A DNA stretch of 64,000 nt from Cryobacterium arcticum (GTDB taxonomy: Bacteria > Actinomycetota > Actinomycetes > Actinomycetales > Microbacteriaceae), in assembly GCF_001679725.1 (NCBI RefSeq), contig NZ_CP016282.1, forward strand, positions 1,116,001-1,180,000. The letters run 5' to 3'. How positions within the stretch are numbered: the first letter of the stretch is position 1; every line of letters starts with the position of its first letter. Of this stretch, positions 44,113 through 52,651 are shown piece by piece. Under the pieces are notes generated by a model that did no database searches, was not told the DNA's origin, and saw only the letters and a program-made list of their open reading frames with translations. Position numbers and translations under genes: made by a program.

Positions 44113-45228
44113 GTGCCCCACGACCTCACCGATTCAGCCGAGACCGCCCTCACCCTCGACCTCACCTCGTCGTCGATCGAGCTGACCCGCGCCATCTGCG
44201 ATGTGGAGTCGGTGTCGGGCAACGAGACGCCGCTGGCCGACGCCATCGCCGCCGCGCTGGCCGGCTCCGCGCACCTCGAGGTGATCCGCGACGGCGACAC
44301 CATCGTGGCCCGCACCAACCTGGGCCGGGCCCAGCGCGTGGTGATCGCCGGGCACATCGACACCGTGCCGCTGAACGACAACCTGCCCACCCGCTTCGAG
44401 ACCATCGACGGCGTCGACTACCTCTGGGGCCGCGGCACCGTGGACATGAAGGCCGGCGTGGCCGTGCAGCTCAAGCTCGCCGCCGAGCTGACAGACCCCC
44501 GCGTCGACGTGACCTGGATGTGGTACGACCACGAGGAGGTCAACGCCGACCTCAACGGCCTGGGCCGGCTCGCGGCCAACCGCCCCGACCTGTTCGAGGG
44601 CGATTTTGCCATCCTGGGCGAACCGAGCAACAGCCAGGTCGAAGGCGGCTGCAACGGCAACGTGCGCATCGAGGTGCGCACCTTCGGCAAGCGGGCGCAC
44701 TCCGCCAGGGCCTGGGTGGGCGAGAACGCGATCCACAAGGCCGCGCCGATCCTCGACATCCTCGCGGGCTACACCCCGCGCGAGGTGGAGGTCGAGGGCC
44801 TGGTGTACCGCGAGGGCCTGAACGCCGTGGGCATCACGGGCGGCATCGCCGGCAACGTCATCCCGGACGAGTGCATGGTGCACGTGAACTACAGGTTCGC
44901 GCCCAGCCGCACGGCCGCTGAGGCCGTCGCCCACCTCGAAGAGCTGTTCGCCGGCTTCGACATCACCGTGGTCGACCTGGCCGAGGGCGCACGGCCCGGC
45001 CTGGACGCGCCGCTGGCGATCAAGTTCCTCGACGCCGTCGGCGCCGAACCCCGGCCCAAGTACGGCTGGACCGATGTGGCCCGCTTCTCGGCGCTGGGCA
45101 TCCCGGCCGTCAACTACGGGCCCGGCGACCCGCTCAAGGCGCACGCCGACGACGAACGGGTGGCGCTGTCCCAGATCACCGACTGTGAAGACGCCCTGCG
45201 CGCCTGGCTGACCGCGCCGATCGGCTGA
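44113..45228 (+). CDS. dapE: Succinyl-diaminopimelate desuccinylase
   Basis: The 371-residue M20-family zinc hydrolase removes succinate from N-succinyl-LL-diaminopimelate. Metal-binding segments are visible: AGHIDTVPLND (His, catalytic Asp), WGRGTVDMKAG (bridging Asp), YDHEEVNADLNG (general-base Glu pair) and FAILGEPSN. The dimerisation lid domain contains GKRAHSARAWVGENAIHKAA. The last part, YGWTDVARFSALGIPAVNYG followed by PGDPLKAHADDE, supplies the final His ligand. GTG 44113 is the start. It diverges from dapD. The membrane protein gene follows after 2 nt, so the two may share a message. Confidence 0.95.
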   Translation: MPHDLTDSAETALTLDLTSSSIELTRAICDVESVSGNETPLADAIAAALAGSAHLEVIRDGDTIVARTNLGRAQRVVIAGHIDTVPLNDNLPTRFETIDGVDYLWGRGTVDMKAGVAVQLKLAAELTDPRVDVTWMWYDHEEVNADLNGLGRLAANRPDLFEGDFAILGEPSNSQVEGGCNGNVRIEVRTFGKRAHSARAWVGENAIHKAAPILDILAGYTPREVEVEGLVYREGLNAVGITGGIAGNVIPDECMVHVNYRFAPSRTAAEAVAHLEELFAGFDITVVDLAEGARPGLDAPLAIKFLDAVGAEPRPKYGWTDVARFSALGIPAVNYGPGDPLKAHADDERVALSQITDCEDALRAWLTAPIG

Positions 45229-45230
45229 CC

Positions 45231-46472
45231 ATGACGCCCACCAGCGCCTCCCCGGCCCCGGTGCGCGCCCACGCCGACCGGGCGCTGCCGGCGCGCTTAC
45301 GGGCCCGCTACCGGCTGGTGCCGTGGTGGCAGAGGGTCTCCGTGATCTGGCTGCTCTCCCGGCTGGTGACCACCACGCTGGTGCTGGCGCTGGCGAGCGT
45401 GCAGGGACAGAACCCCTGGACGCCGGCGAAGCCCGGCTACACGGCGTTCGCCAACATGTGGGATGCGCTCTGGTACAACATCGTCGCCGTCGGCGGCTAC
45501 CCGTCGGTGCTGCCGGTCACGGTGGACGGTCACGTGGGCGAGAACGCCTGGGCGTTCATGCCCGGCTACCCGGCGGTGGTGCGGGTGCTCATGCTCGTCA
45601 CCGGCGCGCCCTGGGCGTCCATGGCCGTTGTCGTGTCCGTCGCCTGCAGCCTGGGCACCGCGCTGCTGTTCTACCGCCTGATGCGCCGGGTGCAGCCGGA
45701 GTCGACGGCCCTGTTCGCCGTGGTGCTGTTCTGCGCCGCCCCGCTGTCGCCGCTGCTGCAGTTCGGTTACGCCGAGTCGATGCAGTTGCTGCTGCTCACC
45801 CTGGCCCTGCTCCTGGTGCTGCAACGCCGCTACCTGGTTCTCGTGCCCGTGATCGCGCTGATGGCACTGACCCGGCCGAGCGGCCTGGCGTTCGCCCTGT
45901 TCCTCGCCTTGCACGTGGGATTCCGCTGGTACAGCCGGGTGAGGGATCCGTTCCCGGTGCGGGAAGCGGTGACGGCGTCATCCGTGGCGGTGTTCAGCGG
46001 GCTGATGGGCCTGGCCTGGCCGGCCATCGCCTGGGCTGTCACGGGCTCGCCGACCGCCTACACCGACACCGAGCTGGCCTGGCGCTCCGCGTACATCGGC
46101 TATCAGGAGCTGGTGCCCTTCGCGGCCTGGTTCCAGAGCGGCGTGTGGTGGCTCGGTCAGCCGCTGGGCATCCTCGTGGTGGTCGCCGTGATCCTGGGCT
46201 TCACGCTGCTGATGTTCGCCCCCGCGGTGCGGAGCCTGGGCGTCGACCTGCGGCTGTGGGTGGCCTCCTATGCGCTCTACCTGCTCGCCGTGTTCTTCCC
46301 GCAGTCGAGTGTCTTCAGGCTGCTGATGCCGATGTTCCCGCTGCTCGGCGCCCTCGCCCGGCCGCGCAGCATCGTGTACCGCGTTGTGGTCACACTGCTG
46401 CTCATTTGCGGCCAGTGGGGCTGGCTTCTGCTCTGCTGGGGCGTCGACGGGGCCGATTGGACGCCGCCCTAA
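45231..46472 (+). CDS. PIG-V-like integral membrane (glycosyltransferase-like) protein
   Basis: The 413-residue protein has about ten hydrophobic helices. The first luminal-type loop contains NMWDALWYNIVAVGGYP, and AFMPGYPAVVRV follows; these resemble the W-D/H-x-x-W-Y-x-x-I-x-x-x-G-Y and F-x-P-x-Y-P motifs of the PIG-V mannosyltransferase group. Bacterial members are presumed polyprenyl-phosphate-sugar-dependent glycosyltransferases; the acceptor is unknown. It starts 2 nt after dapE, so it may be co-transcribed, though a functional link is not evident. Confidence 0.75.
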   Translation: MTPTSASPAPVRAHADRALPARLRARYRLVPWWQRVSVIWLLSRLVTTTLVLALASVQGQNPWTPAKPGYTAFANMWDALWYNIVAVGGYPSVLPVTVDGHVGENAWAFMPGYPAVVRVLMLVTGAPWASMAVVVSVACSLGTALLFYRLMRRVQPESTALFAVVLFCAAPLSPLLQFGYAESMQLLLLTLALLLVLQRRYLVLVPVIALMALTRPSGLAFALFLALHVGFRWYSRVRDPFPVREAVTASSVAVFSGLMGLAWPAIAWAVTGSPTAYTDTELAWRSAYIGYQELVPFAAWFQSGVWWLGQPLGILVVVAVILGFTLLMFAPAVRSLGVDLRLWVASYALYLLAVFFPQSSVFRLLMPMFPLLGALARPRSIVYRVVVTLLLICGQWGWLLLCWGVDGADWTPP

Positions 46473-46533
46473 TTACTGTCTGACGGCCGAATGGTCGATA
46501 ATAGGACTACGACTACGAATGGAAGGGGAGTTC

Positions 46534-46710
46534 ATGGCGGCCATGAAGCCACGGACCGGAGACGGGCCAATGGAGGCTGTAAAGGAGGGGCGCCTTATCA
46601 TCGTGCGTGTACCGCTCGAAGGTGGAGGTCGACTCGTCGTCTCTGTGAACGACGCTGAAGCTAAGGAGCTTCACGATGCGCTCGCCGGTGTAGTCACCCC
46701 GGCCGTATAA
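46534..46710 (+). CDS. DUF3117 domain-containing small protein
   Basis: ATG 46534, behind GGAAGGGGAG, gives a 58-residue protein: MAAMKPRTGDGPMEAVKEGR followed by LIIVRVPLEGGGRLVVSVND, which is essentially the complete DUF3117 family, highly conserved in actinobacteria and of unknown function. An in-frame ATG five codons upstream would give a longer form, but its start region overlaps the ribosome site. A strong intrinsic terminator follows directly, so it is a separate transcription unit. Confidence 0.92.
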   Translation: MAAMKPRTGDGPMEAVKEGRLIIVRVPLEGGGRLVVSVNDAEAKELHDALAGVVTPAV

Positions 46711-46723
46711 CAAGTTTCAACTG

Positions 46724-46758
46724 ATCGGCTGTGCGGTTCTCCGCACAGCCGATTTTTT
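46724..46758 (+). terminator. Intrinsic terminator after the DUF3117 gene
   Basis: ATCGGCTGTGCGG (46724-46736) pairs perfectly with 46741-46753 around TTCT. The final base of the stem begins a run of six T (46753-46758). It lies 13 nt after the stop and 34 nt before the end of the convergent methyltransferase gene. Confidence 0.93.
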
Positions 46759-46792
46759 CGTGCCCTCAGCGTTTCGTGCCTTCAGAGGTAGG

Positions 46793-47425
46793 TCAGGCGC
46801 GCAGCTTGGTGATCTGCAGCAGCCCGTCGCCAACGGGGGAGAGGGCGCTGATGACGGCCTTCGACCCGGCGATCTCGTTGAGCAGGGTGCGGAAGCCCGT
46901 CGCGACCTCGTCGCGCTGGGCGGGGTCGGCCACCCGGCCACGCCACAGGGCGTGCGCCACGAGCACGGTGCCGCCCGGGCGGGCCAGGCGCAGGCCGTGC
47001 TCGACGTACTCGATGACCGACTGCGGGTCGGCGTCCACGAACACGATGTCGTAGGAGTTCTCGTTCATGCGGGGCAGCACCTCGGCCGCGCGGCCCGTGA
47101 TCAGGCGCACCCGGTTGCCGGGGATCCCCGCCTCGTGGAAGTTGGCCTTCGCGTGCTGCAGGTGGTCGACCTCGATGTCGATCGAGGTGAGGGTGGCCCC
47201 CGGGGCACCCGTGAGCAGCCAGATGCCGGACACACCGGCTCCTGTGCCCACCTCGAGGATGCTGCGGGCGCCGGTCGCGGCGGCGATGACGGCAGACTGC
47301 GCGCCCACCGAGGGGGCGATCGCGTCGATGCCGAGTTCGAGGGACTGCTGCCGGGCGCGGGCCAGGGCGTCGCTCTCCACCACCGAGTCGTCGGCGAATT
47401 TCCAATTCAGATCTTTGTCAGACAT
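46793..47425 (-). CDS. O-methyltransferase, SAM-dependent (CCoAOMT/YrrM-like)
   Basis: The 210-residue methyltransferase has the class I SAM fold: motif I ARSILEVGTGAGVSGIWLL, acidic ribose-binding segment LTSIDIEVDHLQHAKANF, and YDIVFVDADPQSVIEYVEHG. It resembles actinobacterial O-methyltransferases of the YrrM/COMT-like group. The divalent-cation Asp is plausible in VFVDAD. The acceptor is unknown. The start follows GGAG at suitable spacing. It diverges from tatB, a neighbourhood conserved in many actinobacteria near sigE/tatB; here sigE is not present. Confidence 0.85.
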   Translation of the reverse strand: MSDKDLNWKFADDSVVESDALARARQQSLELGIDAIAPSVGAQSAVIAAATGARSILEVGTGAGVSGIWLLTGAPGATLTSIDIEVDHLQHAKANFHEAGIPGNRVRLITGRAAEVLPRMNENSYDIVFVDADPQSVIEYVEHGLRLARPGGTVLVAHALWRGRVADPAQRDEVATGFRTLLNEIAGSKAVISALSPVGDGLLQITKLRA

Positions 47426-47513
47426 TCCGCAACTCCAGTAGATGTATGGATCAAGACTACGGCCGCCTCACCCTCGGTGCGGGGATGCCTCGCCGGGGGG
47501 ATATTCTGAGGTC

Positions 47514-47897
47514 ATGTTTGGTCTGACGTTCGAGAAACTCCTGCTTATCGGGATCATCGCCGTCTTCCTGCTCGGTCCGGAGAAGCTGCCGCATTATGCC
47601 GCCCAGCTCGGCCGACTGGTGCGCCAGCTTCGCGACATGGCCAACGGCGCCAAAGACCGCATGAAAGACGAGATGGGCCCGGAGTTCGACGACGTCGACT
47701 GGAAGAAGCTCGACCCGCGCCAGTATGACCCGCGCCGGATCATCCGGGAAGCCCTCACCGAAGACGAACCGGTCAAACCGCAATCGGCCGTGATCTCCCG
47801 CACCGGCCCCAACCCGGACAGCGCGTACCTGCAACGCAAGCGCGCCAGGGAAGGCGCCCTGACCGGCCCGGCGCCGTTCGACTCCGAGGCCACCTAG
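47514..47897 (+). CDS. tatB: Sec-independent protein translocase subunit TatB
   Basis: The 127-residue protein has the TatA/B layout. One N-terminal helix (LTFEKLLLIGIIAVFLLGPE) with the FGP-like LGPEKLP hinge is followed by an amphipathic helix (YAAQLGRLVRQLRDMANGAK) and a polar tail. The longer amphipathic segment and the Glu in the membrane helix favour TatB over TatA. It would help recognise twin-arginine substrates such as EfeB; tatA and tatC are not in the window. TATTCT (47502-47507) lies exactly 6 nt before the ATG, so the message is probably leaderless. The long upstream in-frame extension is not conserved. Confidence 0.9.
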   Translation: MFGLTFEKLLLIGIIAVFLLGPEKLPHYAAQLGRLVRQLRDMANGAKDRMKDEMGPEFDDVDWKKLDPRQYDPRRIIREALTEDEPVKPQSAVISRTGPNPDSAYLQRKRAREGALTGPAPFDSEAT

Positions 47898-48028
47898 CCG
47901 CTCCTGCCGCCCCGAACTGGGGTGCGGCCGGATCGACCGCGACGCGTGAGCCGGAGGCGTGCGGGCGTACCGTGGGAGACGAGCGTGCCCCTGCCGGAGT
48001 GCGCAATCCTCGGGGGAGAGGTCGCACC

Positions 48029-48640
48029 ATGCGCAGCACACGCAGTCGCCTGATACTGGTCGCCATCGTCGCGGGGACGGCCCTGCTCTCGGCTGGCGCC
48101 ACCGCCTACGCCTCGGAGAGTCTGCACGCCGCCGAGGTCAGCTCCGCCCAGAATTCCGCGGTCGGGTCCGCCGCCACACCGACGCCAACACCCACCCCGA
48201 CCCCGACCGTGACGCCGACTGTGACGCCGGCCCCCGTCGAGCTCGCGCAGCCGGAGACGCCCGTGGCTGCCGCACCCGACGTGGCCGTGCCCGACGAGAC
48301 CGACGCGGGCGCATCCGCCGACGACGGGAACGTCGTCGAGGTGCGCACGCCCAACCCCGACGCCATTCCCGTGACCCGCGCCCAGCACGAGTACTTCTAC
48401 GGGCTGGTCACCCAGTGCATGGCCGAGGCCGGCTTCGAGTGGCACGCCGTCTGGCTGTCCGCCGATGACACCTTCGCGGGTGTGGACATGACCCGCGCCG
48501 GAGACGTCGATCCCGACCAACAGGCCGGCTTCACCCTCGCTATGTACGGCGACACCGGCGGCGGCGACTACTACCACTGGGCGGATGCCGGCTGCTGGGG
48601 CTACGCGGTGCACGTCACCGGCAACGACGGAAACAACTAG
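48029..48640 (+). CDS. Secreted protein with Pro-Thr linker, function unknown
   Basis: ATG 48029 after GGGGGAGAGG gives 203 residues with a typical signal peptide (basic start, hydrophobic core about residues 8-22, AYA-S-like cleavage site). A Thr/Pro repeat stretch (PTPTPTPTPTVTPTVTP) links it to a C-terminal domain with two cysteines (VTQCMAEAGFEWHAV and ADAGCWGYAVHVTGND) that may form a disulfide. The family is not recognised. A degraded paralogue follows 9 bp downstream, sharing the signal sequence and the C-terminal Trp-Gly-Tyr block. Confidence 0.75.
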   Translation: MRSTRSRLILVAIVAGTALLSAGATAYASESLHAAEVSSAQNSAVGSAATPTPTPTPTPTVTPTVTPAPVELAQPETPVAAAPDVAVPDETDAGASADDGNVVEVRTPNPDAIPVTRAQHEYFYGLVTQCMAEAGFEWHAVWLSADDTFAGVDMTRAGDVDPDQQAGFTLAMYGDTGGGDYYHWADAGCWGYAVHVTGNDGNN

Positions 48641-48649
48641 GCGTCGCGG

Positions 48650-48849
48650 ATGTCCACACGACGACGCCGTGTCCTCCTGTTGACCACGGTTGTGGCGGTC
48701 GCCGCGCTGTCGGTCGGCGCCGCGGCGTACTCGGCCGGCCGGGATGCCCGGGCCCCGAGCACGGTGGCCGCCGGTGCCGGAGTACTTGGGAAGACACGGG
48801 CTGCTGGGGGTACGCGTTGCACCTGACCGGCAACGACGGCACCTCCTAG
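48650..48849 (+). pseudogene. Decayed paralogue of the upstream secreted protein
   Basis: The frame from ATG 48650 encodes a signal peptide like that of the gene before it (MSTRRRRVLLLTTVVAVAAL) but then meets TGA at 48824-48826 in unrelated sequence. From 48787, in another frame, the DNA encodes WEDTGCWGYALHLTGNDGTS and a TAG at 48847-48849, matching the upstream gene's C-terminus ADAGCWGYAVHVTGNDGN. The roughly 110 residues between are missing. An internal deletion that also shifted the frame is the simplest explanation. The 9-bp gap indicates a tandem gene duplication. Confidence 0.85.
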
Positions 48850-48896
48850 CCAGACGGTCAACCTGGTCAGTCTTCGGAAAGAGGGGCCGGTCGCGG

Positions 48897-49118
48897 GGTC
48901 TCGACAAGCTCGACCGACGAGTGGGCGCGACGTATCCGCTGGTTGAGCGTGTCGAAACCCGGTGGGTCGCGACGTGCGTGGATGTCGCGCCCCGTCGTTG
49001 GTCGAGCCTGTCGAGACCTCGTGACGTGCGTGGATGTCGCGCCCCGTCGTTGGTCGAGCCTGTCGAGACCTCGTGACGTGCCTCGAGATCCGCTCACCGG
49101 GTCTCGACAAGCTCGACC
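48897..49118. repeat. Third intergenic cluster of the GGTCGAGC/GGTCTCGAC motif
   Basis: GGTCTCGACAAGCTCGACC occurs at 48897 and 49100; GGTCGAGCCTGTCGAGACC at 49000 and 49052; a degenerate GGTTGAGCGTGTCGAAACC at 48941. The central copies belong to a 52-bp tandem duplication (unit starts 48971 and 49023). The cluster fills most of the 402-bp gap 48850-49251 between convergent genes. The remainder includes a 14-bp palindrome GGAAGTGCACTTCC (49163-49176) and no gene. Confidence 0.85.
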
Positions 49119-49251
49119 AACGTATGGGTGCGTTCCGCAGACCAGCCCGCCGAGTCTCCTCAGGAAGTGCACTTCCCCCGACCACCCGGGCGCGAAGCCC
49201 CCCACCCCCCCACGGGTCGACGGGCTCGACCGACGGAGGCAGGCTTGGTGG

Positions 49252-50802
49252 CTAGCGCCGGCGGGCCGCCTTGAGGGTACGGGCGAGCAGCGCCATGGGG
49301 CCCACAAGCCGGGCGAACTCCGTTCCGGTTCCGGGCAGCCGCAGCACCCCGGTGGCCAGGGAGATGGTGACCGGGTCCACGAACCGCTTGAGTCCCTCCG
49401 GGCCGTTCCGACGGCCGAGGCCTGAGCCCTTGATGCCGCCCATCGGGGCGTCGACGGCGGAGAACGAGCCGCGGTAGCCCTCGTTCACGTTGACGCTGCC
49501 GGCCTCCAGTGCGCCGGCCACGCGCAGGCCCCGCCGGGCGGAGCCGCTGAGCACCGCGGCGTTCAGCCCGTAGGCGCTGTCGTTGGCGGCGAGGATGGCC
49601 TCCTGCTCGGTGTCGACCACCGACACCGACACGACCGGTCCGAACGTCTCGTCGGCAAAGCAGAGCATAGCCGGGGTGACGCCGGTGAGGATCGTGGGCT
49701 CGAAGAAGTACGGGCCGAGGTCGGGCCGGCCCCGGCCGCCCGCGTGCACAGGGGCGCCGTGGGACACCGCATCCTGCACATGGGTGGTGACCCGGTCCAG
49801 CTGATCCTGCGAGGTGAGCGAGCCGACATCCGCCCGGTAGTCCAGGCCGGAGCCGAGCAGGAGAGCCCGGGTGACGGTGGTGAATTCCTGCAGGAACCGA
49901 TCGGCGACCGCCCGCTGCACGTAGATGCGCTCGATCGACACGCAGAGCTGCCCGAGCGACGAGAAGCAGGCGTACGCGGCCTGCGCGGCGGCGCGGTGCG
50001 GGTCGACGTCGTCGAGCACGATCATCGGGTTCTTGCCGCCCAGCTCCAGTGACGCGCCGGTGAGGGTGCTCGCCGCCTGCTCGCCCACCCGGATGCCCGT
50101 GGGCGTCGACCCGGTGAAGCACACGTAGTCGGCGCCGGACGTGACCGCGCTGCCGATCTCGGGGCCCGGGCCGGTCACGACGGCCCAGAGGTCGGCCGGC
50201 ACCCCGGCGTCGATGAAGGCCCGGCGCAGCATCAGGATGCTCAGCGCCCCCTGGTTGTCGGCCTTCTGCACTACCCCGCAGCCGGCGGCCAGTGCGGGGA
50301 CGACGTCCATCGCGGCCAGGCTGAGCGGGAAGTTCCACGGAGTGATTACCCCGGCGACGCCCTTGGGCCGGTAGCGCACCCGGGTGGTCACGAGCACCGG
50401 AAGGCCGGACCTGCGCCGTTCGCCGCCGAGCACCCGCCGGGCGGCGAGGGCGTTGTACCGGGTGACGCCGGCGGCCTGGAAGACCTCCTCGAAGGCCTGC
50501 CCGCGGGTCTTACCGGTCTCGGTCTGCAAGGTGTCGAGCAGGCTCTCGCGTCGGCTCAGCAGCAGGTCGTGCGCCTTCAGCAGCACGGCCCGGCGGTGGG
50601 CGAATCCGGCCCGGGCCCAGCCGATCTGGGCGAGGCGGGCGCGGGCGTACGCATCCGCGACGTCCTGCGGGCTGCTCAGCGGCAGCGCGTGCAGCGGTTG
50701 CCCGGTGAACGGCGCGATGACCGTGGCCGTGTCACCTGACGTGGAACGGATGTCGCGGGCGAGTTCGGCGATGAACGGGAGTTCCAACGTGGCGGAAGTC
50801 AT
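49252..50802 (-). CDS. Aldehyde dehydrogenase, succinate-semialdehyde dehydrogenase-like
   Basis: The 516-residue NAD(P)-dependent aldehyde dehydrogenase has catalytic Cys287 in GQLCVSIERI and general-base Glu253 in SLELGGKNPMIV. The ITPWNFPLSL segment and FTGSTPTGIRVGEQAA complete the cofactor site. The VVQKADNQGALSI variant at the cofactor-binding Lys180 and overall wording match the actinobacterial GabD2/succinic-semialdehyde type, but physiological substrate is not certain. TAGACT (rc of 50810-50815) lies 7 nt before the ATG, suggesting a leaderless message separate from the upstream Mrp operon. Confidence 0.88.
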   Translation of the reverse strand: MTSATLELPFIAELARDIRSTSGDTATVIAPFTGQPLHALPLSSPQDVADAYARARLAQIGWARAGFAHRRAVLLKAHDLLLSRRESLLDTLQTETGKTRGQAFEEVFQAAGVTRYNALAARRVLGGERRRSGLPVLVTTRVRYRPKGVAGVITPWNFPLSLAAMDVVPALAAGCGVVQKADNQGALSILMLRRAFIDAGVPADLWAVVTGPGPEIGSAVTSGADYVCFTGSTPTGIRVGEQAASTLTGASLELGGKNPMIVLDDVDPHRAAAQAAYACFSSLGQLCVSIERIYVQRAVADRFLQEFTTVTRALLLGSGLDYRADVGSLTSQDQLDRVTTHVQDAVSHGAPVHAGGRGRPDLGPYFFEPTILTGVTPAMLCFADETFGPVVSVSVVDTEQEAILAANDSAYGLNAAVLSGSARRGLRVAGALEAGSVNVNEGYRGSFSAVDAPMGGIKGSGLGRRNGPEGLKRFVDPVTISLATGVLRLPGTGTEFARLVGPMALLARTLKAARRR

Positions 50803-50868
50803 GGGGGTCAGTCTAGACAGGTGTGCCGGAGCGCACTCCTGCCCGACCGGGTGGGACCTGGCGCAGGG

Positions 50869-52023
50869 TCAGCGCGGGGAGATGCCCAGGCTCAGCCCGG
50901 CCAGGCCGCGTCCGCGGGTGGCCAGCCGGTCGGCGATGGCCTGGATGGCCGCCGCCGCGGGGTCGGCCGGGTCGCCGAGCACCACCGGGATGCCCGTATC
51001 GCCGCCGCTGCGCAGGGCGACGGAGAGCGGCACCTGGCCGAGCAGCGGCACCGGGGTGTCCTGACCGGCGGAGAGGCGGGCGGCGACCTCGGCGCCGCCT
51101 CCGGAGCCGAAGATCTCCAGCATGGTGCCGTCGGGCTGCATCAGCCCGGACATGTTCTCGATCACGCCGTAGATCGACTGGCCGGTGTGCCGGGCCACGG
51201 CGCCGCTGCGCTCGGAGATGTCGGAGGCGGCCGGCTGCGGGGTGGTGACCACGATGACCTCGGCGTGTGGCAGCAGCTGGCCCACCGAGATGGCGATGTC
51301 GCCGGTGCCCGGCGGCAGGTCGAGCAGCAGGATGTCGAGGTCGCCGAAGTAGACCTCGGTGAGGAACTGGGTGATGGTGCGGTGCAGCATCGGGCCGCGC
51401 CAGGCGACGGCCACCGAGGTGTCGTCGACGAACATGCCGATCGAGATGACCTTCACGTCGTAGCCGATCGGCGGCAGGATCATGTCGCCCACCTGGGTGG
51501 GCTTGACCATGCCGGACTGGCCGCCGGGCGTGGCCGGCGGGGTGACCAGGCCGAGCAGGCCGGGGATCGAGAAGCCGTAGACGTCGGCGTCGACGATGCC
51601 TACCCGGAGGCCCCGTGCGGCGAGGGCGACGGCCAGGTTGGCGGTGACGGTGGACTTGCCCACACCGCCCTTGCCGCTGGTGATCGCGTAGATGCGGGTG
51701 AGCGAGTCGGGGGAGAACTGCAGGCTGCGGGCGCCCTGCCCGCCGCGGAGCTTCTCGGTCATGGCGCGGCGCTGCTCGGGGGTCATCACCGAGACGACGA
51801 CCCGGGCCAGGCCCTCCCCGACGACGGATTCGGTCGCCTCACGCACATCCGTCTCGATGCGGGTCGCCGCCGGGCAGCCGGCGATGGTGAGCCGGATGTC
51901 CACGGTGGCGCCGCCGTCGGCGTCGATCGTGACACCCGACACCATGTCGAGCTCGGTGATGGGTTTGCGGATCTCCGGGTCGATGACTCGGGCGAGGGCG
52001 GCTCGTACCCGATTCTCAGTCAA
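50869..52023 (-). CDS. Mrp/ApbC (NUBPL-like) P-loop ATPase
   Basis: The 384-residue protein has an N-terminal MIP18/DUF59 domain (about residues 1-90) and a Mrp ATPase domain with the deviant Walker A TSGKGGVGKSTVTANLA and the LLDLPPGTGDIAI block. Mrp/ApbC proteins bind and transfer Fe-S clusters through a C-terminal CxxC pair; here the equivalent stretch ENMSGLMQPDGTMLEIFG has no cysteine, so cluster handling of the usual kind is doubtful, as in other actinobacterial Mrp proteins. The start is TTG 52023, overlapping the DUF1003 stop by 8 nt. Confidence 0.9.
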   Translation of the reverse strand: MTENRVRAALARVIDPEIRKPITELDMVSGVTIDADGGATVDIRLTIAGCPAATRIETDVREATESVVGEGLARVVVSVMTPEQRRAMTEKLRGGQGARSLQFSPDSLTRIYAITSGKGGVGKSTVTANLAVALAARGLRVGIVDADVYGFSIPGLLGLVTPPATPGGQSGMVKPTQVGDMILPPIGYDVKVISIGMFVDDTSVAVAWRGPMLHRTITQFLTEVYFGDLDILLLDLPPGTGDIAISVGQLLPHAEVIVVTTPQPAASDISERSGAVARHTGQSIYGVIENMSGLMQPDGTMLEIFGSGGGAEVAARLSAGQDTPVPLLGQVPLSVALRSGGDTGIPVVLGDPADPAAAAIQAIADRLATRGRGLAGLSLGISPR

Positions 52024-52651
52024 TCGGGTGCGCCTCCTGGGCGCTGCGGCGATCGGCGGCGGCGCGGCTGATGCTGCCCTCGCGTTCCCGGCTCTCGAGC
52101 TCGCGGCTCTCGCGGTCGCGGGCTGCCTCGCTCTCCCGGCGCGCCTGCTCGTCGCGCTGGTCGAGGTTGTCGAGCATGGCGCGCAGTTCCGCGCGGAGGA
52201 AGTCCTTTGAGGCGAGGTCCTTCATGCCCAGGCGGAGCGCCACGACCTCACGGGCGAGGTACTCGGTGTCGGCCAGGTTGCGTTCGGCGCGCTGCCGGTC
52301 CTGCTCGAACTGCACCCGGTCGCGGTCGTCCTGCCGGTTCTGCGCGAGCAGGATCAGCGGAGCAGCGTAGGACGCCTGGAGCGAGAGCACCAGGGTGAGG
52401 GCGATGAAGCCGAGCTCGATCGAGTCGAAGCGCAGGCTGATCGGGGAGAGGGTGTTCCAGCTGATCCAGAAGACCGTGAAGAGGGTCAGGCCCAGCAGGA
52501 ACCAGGGGGTGCCCATGCCGCGGGCGATCGCCTCGGTGAGCCGGCCGAACCTGTCGTTGCTGCGTCCGTTGCGCTTGCGCCCGACCAGGTTGGTGGTGCG
52601 CAGCCCTTTGGGCGTGTCGAGGCGGAGCTCCGACTTGTTAGCTCGTGCCAT
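52016..52651 (-). CDS. DUF1003 family membrane protein
   Basis: Starting at ATG 52651 the product has 211 residues. Two hydrophobic helices (TPWFLLGLTLFTVFWISWNT and ELGFIALTLVLSLQASYAAP) precede a long charged segment rich in Arg, Glu and Gln (residues about 115-200), probably a coiled coil (AEYLAREVVALR-like heptads). This is the standard DUF1003 architecture. Function unknown. A GGAGGC element precedes the ATG. Overlaps of 14 nt with the upstream and 8 nt with the downstream gene show that the MgtE-N/CBS protein, DUF1003 and Mrp genes form one coupled operon. Confidence 0.88.
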   Translation of the reverse strand: MARANKSELRLDTPKGLRTTNLVGRKRNGRSNDRFGRLTEAIARGMGTPWFLLGLTLFTVFWISWNTLSPISLRFDSIELGFIALTLVLSLQASYAAPLILLAQNRQDDRDRVQFEQDRQRAERNLADTEYLAREVVALRLGMKDLASKDFLRAELRAMLDNLDQRDEQARRESEAARDRESRELESREREGSISRAAADRRSAQEAHPID

